A stretch of DNA of 64,000 bases from contig LSRY02000003.1 of NCBI GenBank assembly GCA_001643675.2, positions 2,098,001 through 2,162,000 of the forward strand, read 5' to 3'. The notes beneath the pieces are model-generated. The model saw nothing but the letters and a program-made list of their open reading frames with translations, ran no database searches and was not told the origin of the DNA. The position numbers were made by a program, and so were the translations under genes. Below, in pieces: positions 45,659-55,544 of this stretch. This DNA comes from Monocercomonoides exilis (taxonomy: Eukaryota; Preaxostyla; Oxymonadida; Polymastigidae). Numbering within the stretch: the stretch's first letter is position 1; every line of letters starts with the position of its first letter.

Positions 45659-46100
45659 TCAATTCGGATGGCGAACGACAACTTTTTTGAGAGGGCCTTT
45701 CATTTTTTGTTTGTGAACCCAGATCAACTCGGATGAGAAGTCGAAGGGATGAAAAAAGCGAATTAAAATTGCATGTTCAGCTGAATCGACAGGAAAACGT
45801 TGTGAAAATTCATCAGTCGAAAATTTCACCTTCATCAATGCCATTCCATCTGATAGAGCGCCAATTGCAACAGAAACATTTCAATGGTCAATGACTGTTT
45901 CATTCAACACACAAAATGTTTTATATGCAGCACTTTTAATTTTGGTGATTCTCGTTTTGCTGAATATTCTGCTGGAAATACTGCAGACTTCTTCTCATAT
46001 GGCTCAACTTTTCAAAAGCCACTCCAACAGAGAGAGGAATTTTATTCACAATATCTGCTCATCTTCTTCTTCATATTTTATTGCTGACAGCCGTATTTGA
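45659..46100. other. Overlapping coding-like frames, possibly a decayed beta-helix domain
   Basis: Plus strand 45884-46087 gives VNDCFIQHTKCF, then SAGNTADFFSYGSTFQKPL, which resembles the NDCQFINN and GRGNDVFF...QSPF motifs of the main family; the frame just before it (ENFTFINAIPSD) also fits a helix rung. The next plus frame (45891-46100) gives a 20-residue hydrophobic helix instead. The minus strand has an ATG frame of 61 codons (45844-45659, MALMKVKFSTDEFSQRF...). Only one of these can be right; I lean towards a frame-broken family remnant on the plus strand. Confidence 0.3.
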
Positions 46101-46499
46101 CAATCTTCTTCTGCATCGTCTTCGTCTTCTTCCTTCTTTGGGATACGAAATGAGTGTAAATTGAGTGAATTTGCACAAAATCCATTCCTTTTGAGCATTG
46201 CTCGAAAAGATATTGCTTTTGGAGATTCTTTTTTGGAAAATGTTAATAGCCTTTTACTCAACGTCGATGAATGAAACAAGGAGAAGATGGCTTAAGAATA
46301 AAAAAGTTACACAGAGAAGACAAGGAAATCAGCCCAACAGAAAAGAGAGACAAGTCACTTTTCACAGAAATGGATTTGGCACTTTCTTTTCACTGAGTGT
46401 TTTTTTGGAGAATTATTATCATGTTCTGACAGAACAACTATTTTATTCACAATTCAATTTGTGGGACATTTGAAGCAGAAGGCAGACATTGAATATCAA

Positions 46500-47018
46500 A
46501 TGGCATTTGTTTCTTCAAAATCTTCTTCTTCATCTTCATTGGCAATTCAATCAACTCTCCCACTTACTGATTTATTCTTCAACATTTCATCCTTCTGTCA
46601 ATTCAGCTGCTGGTTTCTCGTTCATTGTTCATCTCTCTTGAAGCTCATCTCTTTCGAACAAAATCATCATTGTTCATCTTCTTCGTTACCGTTTTCCAAA
46701 AACACATTTTGTTTCAAATTCTTCTCGACAAACCGTCAACAAACATTAAACACTCCACAACTGATATTTCTTCGTTCTTCTTGTTATTCTATCATCTCCA
46801 TCAAAAAAAGCATGATAGTTTCAAACAGAATTTCTTCATTTTCGTCTTCATTTAGAATGTCTTTTAAAACAGAAAAATTGGAGAACAAATGGGAAATGGC
46901 AAAGGAAGACTATTCAATTGAACATATCGATCATTTGCATCAAAGCTGTGAATACATTCGCAACGTCTTTTCAATTCATTCTCAGCAAGCCAAAATGAAA
47001 AGTTTAATATTTGAATGA
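46500..47018 (+). CDS. Unrecognised ORF, 172 codons
   Basis: ATG frame starting MAFVSSKSSSSSS. The first two thirds are Ser/Phe-rich and low in information; the last third (MSFKTEKLENKWEMAKEDYS, then HLHQSCEYIRNVF) is mixed and protein-like. No family recognised. It could be a real gene or a fused low-complexity frame. Confidence 0.3.
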   Translation: MAFVSSKSSSSSSLAIQSTLPLTDLFFNISSFCQFSCWFLVHCSSLLKLISFEQNHHCSSSSLPFSKNTFCFKFFSTNRQQTLNTPQLIFLRSSCYSIISIKKSMIVSNRISSFSSSFRMSFKTEKLENKWEMAKEDYSIEHIDHLHQSCEYIRNVFSIHSQQAKMKSLIFE

Positions 47019-47380
47019 ATGCATTGTTTTTGTATTGGGCTTGAGAAAAAAGGGGGTTTGGAAGAATAGATTTTAAGAACATTTCATGAGTTGAAGAAAA
47101 ATGGAGAGAAAAAAAACAATTTTGAGCGAAGATTAAGGGATATCAGTTAAGGAAAGAGAATACGGATAGAAAATGATTGATGAATGAAGAAATATTTATT
47201 TATGTGATAACAAAGCAGGTGAAGAGGAAATTCAATTGAAGAATAACTTTTGGATGATATTGTGAGAAAAGAATGTGAGTGAGATATCTTCTCTTTCTCC
47301 ATCAATTGGAAAAAGCAGAAGAAAACAGAATGATGAAAGAAAAAGGAAGAGAAAGAGAAAGAAATGGAATTTGAGTGAAA

Positions 47381-48013
47381 TTATGAAGAATTGTATTTTG
47401 AGATGAAATGAATGAGACAAGTGTCCTTATTCAAGAAGAAGAGATAAAAGGAATGAAGAGAAGAGCGAAGGAAGACAATGGAGAAGAAAAGAATAAAGAG
47501 ATATGAAAAACTGAACAAAAATGAGAAGAATTTGAAGAGCAAAAAAATCTGATTGACTTGTTCAGCCATTCCCATTCTGAATTGGAGCATTGGATTGTCT
47601 TCTTTTCCGCCGTGCTTGCTGTTGCGTATGGTACTCGTAAAGTTGACATCTGCATCCTCCATTAAGGCTATCGTCATCATTGCTGCTTAATCTTTTTCAA
47701 GAAAATTCATTTCGTTCTTCATCTTCATCATTGTCTTCTTCTTCTCATTTATTGGTGCCAAATAAATATTAGGGAAAAAAAAGCAGACAGAATTTGTGAA
47801 TGATGAAGCTAACAAACAAACAAAGGCAGAAATGGACCTATGATGAATGGAAAGTGTGAAAAATGTCATTAGATTGAATATTGTGGAGGAAAAATCAGTT
47901 GTTTCTTCTGCATTTTGAATCACTCGAAATACATGAAATGACTCTGTCAAAGCACCGAAGTACAAAAAAAACAGTTTTTTGAAACAGAAAATTTCTTGTT
48001 GACAATTAATCAT
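47381..48013 (-). CDS. Two adjacent small ORFs, unrecognised
   Basis: 48013-47687 is an ATG frame of 108 codons (MINCQQEIFCFKKLFFLYFG) with two or three hydrophobic stretches and a basic C-terminus, possibly membrane-bound. 47680-47381 starts MMTIALMEDADVNFTSTIRN, is balanced for about 45 residues and then becomes Phe/Leu/Ser low-complexity. They may be exons of one gene. No family recognised. Confidence 0.25.
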
Positions 48014-48069
48014 TGAAATTGCATTTATTGGAAGAATTTCTATGAAATAAGAAGAGAAATGATAAAAAT

Positions 48070-48414
48070 GAGCAAAAGAGAGCAGGTGAAAAAGAGAAAA
48101 TGGTTATTGTTGAAAATGAAGATGATTCAAACGAAGAAATACATTTTGAGAGACGAATAATAGAAAGCATTCCCAAAAGCAACAAGTGGAATTTGCACTT
48201 GATGAAAAGGAGAAAATAGATGAAGAAATTTTGAAGAAATATTTTTTTCTGGTCTTTCGTTAAGGATTTTGAAAAAATATTTAACTTCTTATGAAAAGAA
48301 AATGAAAGCTTGTGAATTTTTCTATGAAATGGAAAATGGAAGGAATAATAAAGAAATCAGAAAAAATACATCTTTTCAAGTGATATTTATATTTGGAGAA
48401 CGGAATGTGAGAGT
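48070..48414 (-). repeat. Cassette-type 3' flank of I
   Basis: Homologous to the other cassette 3' flanks, for example 3818-4399. No gene. Confidence 0.5.
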
Positions 48415-49584
48415 CTATGTGGGAGTGAAAGTGGAGACGAGAAGAGAGAGGGAGGCATCGCTGAAGGGAGCAATGCACCCGAGAGCATACTCCACAGTGG
48501 CACATGGGCTTTGCTGTGTTTTGCCACAGGCATCGACATCAGTTCCACCATTTGCAACGATTTTGTTCTGGTTGATGATTGGAATCCAGCTGTTGAATTC
48601 AGCGTTTTCAGCTGTATTGTTATTCCACACTCTTTTAGTTGGGGTTGTTGAGCCACAATTCTCGAATGGGGATTGAGTGATGTTGCTTCCGTAAAAGAAC
48701 ACATCGTTTCCCCTTCCATTTATTGCTGTATTGCCATCGAAGAAGCAGAATGTGATGAATTTTACTCCATTCATCCACGTGAAAGTTGAATAGAAGAATA
48801 TGGCAGCACCTCCATAATTGGTAGAGGCAGTCAGATTGTTATTAATAAATTGGCAATCATTAACCAAAAATTGATTTGGTTTATTTTGTGGAGGCCAATT
48901 GAATGTGAGAGAACCTGTTGAATCACCACCAGTATTTGCGATACAGGAACAATTTTTGAACAAGAATTTTGCATCAAATGGCATATTATCGAGAGCAAAA
49001 TACCATCCAGTTCCAATATTGCCTTTTATTGAGCAACTTTCAACTCTGTTTTCTGAGAATGTCCAAACAGAATTTGACTGAGGACCAGCAATACAATTCG
49101 CTCCTCCACGGTCAGCAAAGCAACTTGTGAAATTGGATTTTGTGATATCAATTTTTAACAAATTTCCACAATATAACGCTCCACCAGCAGCATTACTTGA
49201 AGAACAATTGTGAAATGAACAAGATGTAATTGTGAGGTTGGCATTTGTGCAATAAACATCAAGAGCACCACCATTATTATTTCCTCCGCTGATTGAATTA
49301 TTCCACTCACACCATTCAAAAAGATAGCTATTCAATTCAGGAAAAGCCAATCTTCCAGGTTTCAATTTATGAGTTTCAGTTCCAATATGCTCAACAGGTT
49401 CATTTGGTGAAGAGCGTATTTGGTGGAGAAAGGAAGTGTTGAAGGCAGAGAGAGAAGTGGATGGGTTGTTGAGGTTGGGAAGGATGGAACCATCGATGGG
49501 GTTGTGAGAGCATTGGGAGAGTGAGAGTGAACGTTGCAAAAAGGATGGAGAAAAGAATAAAGAGGAAGAAGAAAAGGAATGCAA
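48415..49584 (-). CDS. Gene I: beta-helix family cassette without ATG, early stop
   Basis: Minus-strand frame of 389 codons from TTG 49584. Upstream joint and first 50 residues as in G (VEHIGTETHK, FPELNSYLFEWC); middle rungs K-like (GGALYCGNLLKIDITKSNF); then a block identical to E/F over about 95 nt (NNNLTASTNYGGAAIFFYST); then the D/H-type end CGKTQQSPCATVEYALGC. A TAG replaces the AAC present in H within TPTNTLTF, so it stops about 20 residues before the usual cassette end. No ATG. Head-to-head with J. The sharpest mosaic in the array. Confidence 0.65.
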   Translation of the reverse strand: MHSFSSSSLFFSPSFLQRSLSLSQCSHNPIDGSILPNLNNPSTSLSAFNTSFLHQIRSSPNEPVEHIGTETHKLKPGRLAFPELNSYLFEWCEWNNSISGGNNNGGALDVYCTNANLTITSCSFHNCSSSNAAGGALYCGNLLKIDITKSNFTSCFADRGGANCIAGPQSNSVWTFSENRVESCSIKGNIGTGWYFALDNMPFDAKFLFKNCSCIANTGGDSTGSLTFNWPPQNKPNQFLVNDCQFINNNLTASTNYGGAAIFFYSTFTWMNGVKFITFCFFDGNTAINGRGNDVFFYGSNITQSPFENCGSTTPTKRVWNNNTAENAEFNSWIPIINQNKIVANGGTDVDACGKTQQSPCATVEYALGCIAPFSDASLSLLVSTFTPT

Positions 49585-52500
49585 GATAATAATCTTCCGC
49601 GCTTCGTAAAGTGCACTTTTGCAGCTATTTGTATATTAGACAATGAAATTTTTCAGAGCTTTTCAATTTCCCTTTGTGGAGTTATTTCATTAAAAAAACC
49701 AGTCAAAAGCTTCAATGATGGATATTTTTCAGAGATTTATTTTCATCACATGTTTATCAGGACAAATTTCAGTCTGAATTTGAAAAAAGCCCACCATTTT
49801 TGAATAAAATGTGTTTTTTTGAATTCAAGAGTTTTGTCAAAAATAATCATCATCTCAAACTGCTTCTCAGTTTTCAAATCAGTCATTTGAGTTCTTTGCA
49901 ACAAAAAAAGAAAAGTCTGTTGGAAATTTAAAACTGAAAATAACACAAACACTTGTTTTTTTTCAGAAAATGGAGAATATTTCAAAATCATATTTTTTAT
50001 CCTTCTTGTGTTCCCATGTCAAAAACATTCAAAGAAAGAAAATCTTCATTTCAAGAATGAAATTGTTTTTCGCAAGTATCTTGAAAATAAAAATCGTCAT
50101 TTTGTTTCAAATATGATGTAAATCTTTATGAACGAAACATATTTATATTTATAATTACAGTTTCTATCCAAAAAAATCAAAACCTTTCTATTTAAGAACC
50201 CACAACTATAAGATTGAAAATCATCTATCAAAAAAGTTACAAATAATGATTTTGAAGTTATTTTGAAGATATTTCTAATAAATGAAAGTGAATTGATTGT
50301 TCGTATGTCACCTATTTTTTTATTTAATTACTGGTTCTCTCTCTTTTTTCCTGTTTTTCAATTGTCTCATTTCTTTCACCAATCAATATTCAATTAACAA
50401 AATAATCATTTCTTTATTGAAAATTCGAAACATTTCATGATTATGGAATAAAGAAAATTTCAAGTTGTAATTGAACCTACTGCTAATCATCCCAAAAAAA
50501 ACATTGTTTTTTTGATCGAATTTCAAAATAAATCAATTTTTTGAAGGTTTTTCAAATTTCAGGAATCTTCGCACTGATATCAAATCTAAAAATGATGCAT
50601 CATTCTTTTGAATGACATTATGGAAAATGCTTTTCATTCATTTTCATGAACAGAATTAAAAATGAAAAAAGTTCACAATTTTTTCAAATAAAATATTTTT
50701 GTTGTTTCTTTTGTGAAAATCCGAAAAACATCATTTTATGATTAAATTTGTTTTTCTTTTGTTTTTGGAAAAAATACTCTTTTTTCAAATATCAAAATAA
50801 TTGGATTTCATTACAATAAATAATCCTTTTGAAAATATTGCAAAACTTTGTGTTCTAATGAGACTTGTTCAATGAGTTATTGAAGTGCAAAACACAAGCA
50901 TTTCCTTCCACAAATAAAAAGTTTTCTGTTGCAAAATTCAATTGATCTTTTTTGAAATGGAATAAATTTCTTTTCAATAATTTCTGTTTGACAATTCACT
51001 TTGAATATAGATAAATGAACGTTGAAAAGTGACAAAACCTATGAAAGCCATCTTTGTCTATCTTTTCCATCAAATATGAGCTTTTGACTCTTATGGAAAG
51101 GTTTTCACATTTCAATGATTCATTGATTCTTTTTGACAATGAATTTTCTTAATAATCATCACCCCCGAAAAAAGTTTTGATTTTCAAAATAATTTTGAAC
51201 ATGAGTTATTCTTTTTGAAAAGATGCGAGTGTTTGTTTTTCAGATTCATTGAAATGAGAAATGTATTCTAATGTGTTCCAACAATCAATCGGTTGAATTT
51301 GACCAGAAAGAAAATTATTGGATGTCAGATTTTTTTAATTGTTCCAATTTATGTGAGTGTTATATTTGACAGACAAATTGCAAGAATTCATGAAAAAAAA
51401 CCAAATTTCAAACAGCACGATAATTCAACATTTATTACTGTTCAAAAAGAATAACACAACCTAATAATAATGAACTCATAATATTGTTTTGAAATAAAGC
51501 CGAATTCGTGTTTTCTTTTTTTTTTTTTTTTTTGAATTTTTTAATGTTTTACAACCTTTCGAATTCGAATGCAACTTTTTTGATTTTTAATTTGCACTTT
51601 TCAAATTCAAAATTGTAATCCCAGTTCATTGTCTTTCCAGATTTTCAAAAAATTACTATGCAGATTGCTGGAAGACATCGGACACAGAACAAAAATGTGA
51701 TTTAATCCAGGGGCAAAACACCATCTGATAATTCTTAAAAAGAAAACACTGTTATGATTTCAAAAAGAATCATCCACTGAAATGAAATGCAGTTGTCAGT
51801 TCCATTCCACAAGCATTTCGATTTGTCTTGGTTCATTTTCAAAAACATTATGCATTTGAAAAACGTTGTGTGTTGTCTGGACAGTAGTATTTGGGGCTGA
51901 CAAAGTTTTTTGAAGCTTTTTCAGTGCAGATGTTTAAGAAAAGCCCACATGCTCAACTTTCATCGAAAAAAATATATCAGAGAAAAAATTTATTGATGAA
52001 CAGAAAAAATTCTAAAAGATTAGAGATGAGATGGAAAATGTTGATTCTGATGAGAATAATTGTTTTGAAATATTTTTTTTCTCAGAGGAACCTTAATAAT
52101 AATTGTTATCAAAATGTTTTATTTTTGAAAGTTGACAGCTTTGGATACGATATCAAACGAAAAAGTTACTGAAATAATAATGAAAAAGAAAGTGAGTGGA
52201 CAATATTTTCCATTGATAGAAATATTGTTTTGGATGAAAAAAGCAAAACATATTGATTTATTTATTTATTTATTTTTGTATTGGTGATAATTTTTGTAAT
52301 CATAACTTTTTTTCGAGTGCTGTTTTTTCAAAGGTTGTTAGTCTTTGGAAAGGAATATTATTTTCAGATGCTAAATACAGTACAACTGTTTTAAAAACAA
52401 AAATTTTTGCACAAATAAAGATGATGATGCCTTTTATTAGTCTTTTCACTTTTCCATGTTCTTTTGCTAATATTTAAGGAAAATTTTCGTACCGAAATTT

Positions 52501-53020
52501 TTGAATGAAAAAATATGATTTCAAAAATAATCACACATATATATCTAACAAGAATGAAAGCATTAACAGTTTATTTCAATAACAATTTCCTTTATTTTTT
52601 TCTTTTCATATTTTAATTTATTTTTTTATTTATTTTTTTCTTTTTTTGAACTGATAGAAATCAATTAGAAAGAAAAAGTCATTTAAAGCTGTTGTTAAAA
52701 TTTCGCATGAAGATGTTTGTTTTCGTTTTCAAAATTCAAGAGTTTAATATACAGATTTTTTAAAAAAATTTGGTCTTTTTGTTTTCATCTTCATAAATGA
52801 AAATATAATCATGAAAATGAAGCAAAATAAATAATTTGAAACGAGAAATGAACAATAATTCAATTGAATTTTTGAGCTTCTATCACAGAAAACAAAATAG
52901 ATTTGTATGAAAATTGAATAAAAACACTTCAAATATTACTTTTATATCATTAACAATTACTTAGCTTCAAACATAAACAAACACAAAAGCTCTTTTAATA
53001 TGGCTTTTTTTCATTCATAA
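49585..53020. other. I/J divergent intergenic region
   Basis: Inverted paralogue of the C/D region. It lacks the 906-bp MITE (empty site at 52655-52656) and lacks about 190 bp, near 49690, that D and G both have. It contains the 51205-51455 TIR-bounded segment. An ATG at about 53000 is in frame with J but meets TAA after six codons (53018-53020). No other gene. Confidence 0.55.
51205..51455. repeat. 251-bp segment bounded by 15-bp inverted repeat (copy 3)
   Basis: Paralogue of 11013-11263 and 40339-40588. Confidence 0.4.
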
Positions 53021-54400
53021 AACACCATCTTCTCCAACATCTCCTCTCCTCAATCCCATCCATCTCTTCCATCCCTTCCCTCCCACTCACTCAATCCATT
53101 CATCTCAACCACTTCTTCCACTTCCATCTCCATTTCCACCTCCACCAACATCAATACAATCCCCTCCTTCTCCCTTTATTCGTCCCTCTTCATCCACTCA
53201 ACCATCTTCATCCACACCCACAACCCCATCGATGGTGCCATTCTCCCTTCCCTCAACAACCCCTCCACTTCTCTCTCTGCCTTCAATGCATCTTTTCTTC
53301 ACCAAACACGTTCTTCATCAAATGCTGCTGTTGTATTTGAAGGAAATGAAACTCACAGAAAATCACCTGGAAGACTGGATTCCTTTGATGTGAACAGTCA
53401 TCGCTTTGAATGGTGCGAATGGAATGATTCTAATGGTGGATCAAGTGTTGGCGGTGCACTTTATGTTGCTTGCACGAATGCCAATCTCACAATCACTTCT
53501 TGCTCGTTCAACAATTGTTCAAATACAAATCATGGAGGAGCGTTATATTGTGATTATTTGTTAAAAGTTGATATCGCAAAATCCAATTTCACAAGCTGTT
53601 CAGCTGCATATGGTGGAGCAAATTGCATCAGGTATCCGCAAACAAATTCCGTTTGGACATTCTCAGAAAACACAGTGGAAAATTGTTCAATATCTGGCTG
53701 GTGTGGAACTGGCTGGTATTTTGGGGTTGGTGGAATGCCATCAAATGCTCAATTCCTGTTTTCCAAATGCAAGTGCATCTCAAATTCTGGCGGTGATTCT
53801 GCTGGCTCTCTCACATTCAATAATCCTCCAGGAAACAAACCAAGTCAATTTTCAATCAATGATTGCCAGTTTATAAACAACAAAGTCGAAAATCCAACCA
53901 CATATGGTGGAGCTGGGCTGTGCTGTACAAATACCTTCACTTGGATGAGTGGAGTAAAATTCATCACATTTTGTTTTTTCAATGGCAACACTGCCACAAA
54001 TGGCAGAGGAAACGATGTATTCTTCAGTGGAAGCAGTATCACTCAATCCCCATTTGAGAATTGTGGCTCAACAACTCCAACAAAAAGAGTGTATAATAAT
54101 GGACAAGCAGACAATGCAGTGTATAATGGCTGGCTTCCGATCATCAACCAGAATAAAATCGTTGCCAGCAATGGAACTGATGTCGATGTCTGTGGCAGAC
54201 CCCAACAGACCCCATGCGCCACCATCGAGTATGCCCTCACTGGCTTCATTTCCCTCCTCCAAGACGCCTCTCTCACCCTCCTCAGCTCAACATTTGTTCC
54301 TCTTCAAACACTCACTTTCAGCGCAGTTGACACAAAAATCACTGGAAATGATAAACTTTTTCTGATTTCATTTAAATTTCTTCCATTTTCCATTTCGTAG
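53021..54400 (+). CDS. Gene J: beta-helix family cassette, ATG separated by one stop
   Basis: Frame open from after TAA 53018-53020 to TAG 54398-54400. It starts in the Ser linker (NTIFSNISSPQSHPS), enters the core at HTHNPIDGAILPSLNNP, with GGALYVAC, HGGALYCDYLLKVDI, YGGANCIRYPQTNSV, GWCGTGWYFGVGGMPSN (shared with K), NNKVENPTTYGGAGLCC (B-like) and RPQQTPCATIEYAL, and ends LFLISFKFLPFSIS. In-frame ATG codons precede it by only seven codons, separated by one TAA, so a single change would restore an ATG frame. Head-to-head with I and tail-to-tail with K. Confidence 0.65.
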   Translation, partial: NTIFSNISSPQSHPSLPSLPSHSLNPFISTTSSTSISISTSTNINTIPSFSLYSSLFIHSTIFIHTHNPIDGAILPSLNNPSTSLSAFNASFLHQTRSSSNAAVVFEGNETHRKSPGRLDSFDVNSHRFEWCEWNDSNGGSSVGGALYVACTNANLTITSCSFNNCSNTNHGGALYCDYLLKVDIAKSNFTSCSAAYGGANCIRYPQTNSVWTFSENTVENCSISGWCGTGWYFGVGGMPSNAQFLFSKCKCISNSGGDSAGSLTFNNPPGNKPSQFSINDCQFINNKVENPTTYGGAGLCCTNTFTWMSGVKFITFCFFNGNTATNGRGNDVFFSGSSITQSPFENCGSTTPTKRVYNNGQADNAVYNGWLPIINQNKIVASNGTDVDVCGRPQQTPCATIEYALTGFISLLQDASLTLLSSTFVPLQTLTFSAVDTKITGNDKLFLISFKFLPFSIS

Positions 54401-55073
54401 AAAAATTCTATACCTATCATCTTCTTTTCAACAGGAGTACATATCATCGCTTATCTTTCATCGAGCCCCAAATTAACCCAGATGAAAACACTTCTTCTTC
54501 ATTTCTTCATTTATTTTCTCTTCTTAATCAAATGCGAATTACGTTCGTTGCTTTTAGGAATCATATGTTTTCCTTTGTTTAATATCCATTTCTTCAATTA
54601 TATCAACAAGCTTTTCAAAAATATCTGTTTCTCTTACAATTCTAATTCCAACTTCCTGAACCGATCAGTGCAAGAATCTTTTGCAACTTCCCTTCAAGCA
54701 TGGGTTTTCCAAAAAATCGCTTTTCATCATCGTTTCATTTTCCTCTCGTTCCGATGAACAAAAAGCATTGCGAAATCTGAAGAAGTCCATCCCCGCAATC
54801 ATTCGTTCCAAATATCCTTTTCTGCCCTGCTTTTTCTGTTTTCTGTGAATTCTTTCAGATTCAAAATAAATAATTCAGATTCTATTTCTATTTTTTATTG
54901 CGCACTTTGTGGTCGGCTTTTCTCGATAGGATTTAAAATCATTTCCGTTGCTGTGTTAGGTTGGTTGAAATTCTATGTCAGAATAAATATTTCTTTCGTC
55001 TTTCTGAGTAGGAATGAAAGACAAGGCTTTGCACTGAATTCGATGGGAGTTGAACGAACTGAAAAAAACAGTA
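54401..55073 (+). repeat. Cassette-type 3' flank of J
   Basis: Homologous to the other cassette flanks. No gene. Confidence 0.5.
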
Positions 55074-55544
55074 TCATTTTTGATGTTCATCGAAGAATGC
55101 ATTGAAGAAGAAAAGAAGGATCACAATTGTTGAAATGAAGATAGATGCCGTACAAATGTGTGCATGAATGAGGAAGAATGAAGTTGAAGTTGAAGAAGGG
55201 GACGAAAGAGACGAAGAAGAGGAAGCAATATGTGACTGAAGAAGATTTTGTGTGTTTTTGGCTATGCGATTCATAACAGGCGTGCTTGTCGCTGAATAAG
55301 CAAGTGAATTGTGAGAAGGCGAATTTTGTGTTTGCAAACCGAGAAATGAGGAAGATGGTTGATTGAATGAAGGAGGATTATCGGAAGACGACGACGAAGA
55401 AGAAGACGAAGAAGAAGATGCAGTTGAGAAATGCGAAAACAGTTGAACGACATTTATGATGTTGAGAATAATTTGTATGAAGTTGTTGATTGGCCAAAAC
55501 GGCTCGCTTGCTGTATAAATTTCAGATTGGTTAGAAAAATTCAA
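55074..55544 (-). CDS. Ser-rich small ORF with C-terminal hydrophobic segment (copy 3)
   Basis: 156 codons downstream of K on the same strand, colinear with copy 1: FWPINNFIQIILNIINVV, Ser tract, FLGLQTQNSPSHNS, NRIAKNTQNL, second Ser tract five codons longer than in copy 1, then the hydrophobic ASIFISTIV segment. Starts at TTG; no ATG before NRIAKN. In-frame indels support past coding. Unrecognised. Confidence 0.4.
   Translation of the reverse strand: MNFSNQSEIYTASEPFWPINNFIQIILNIINVVQLFSHFSTASSSSSSSSSSSSDNPPSFNQPSSSFLGLQTQNSPSHNSLAYSATSTPVMNRIAKNTQNLLQSHIASSSSSLSSPSSTSTSFFLIHAHICTASIFISTIVILLFFFNAFFDEHQK

Larger units (their letters stand above)
45611..48069. other. Single-copy guest segment between H and I
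   Basis: About 2.5 kb with no paralogue in the window, lying where an A-type gene would be expected. It contains several short ATG frames on both strands (listed separately) and GA/CT-rich tracts at 47.2-47.55 kb. Confidence 0.5.

Noticed and set aside
45891-46100. Type I membrane-protein tail (20-residue hydrophobic helix)
   Set aside because: A neighbouring frame over the same bases gives family-like NDCFIQ and DFFSYGSTF motifs; the hydrophobic helix is more likely an off-frame reading.
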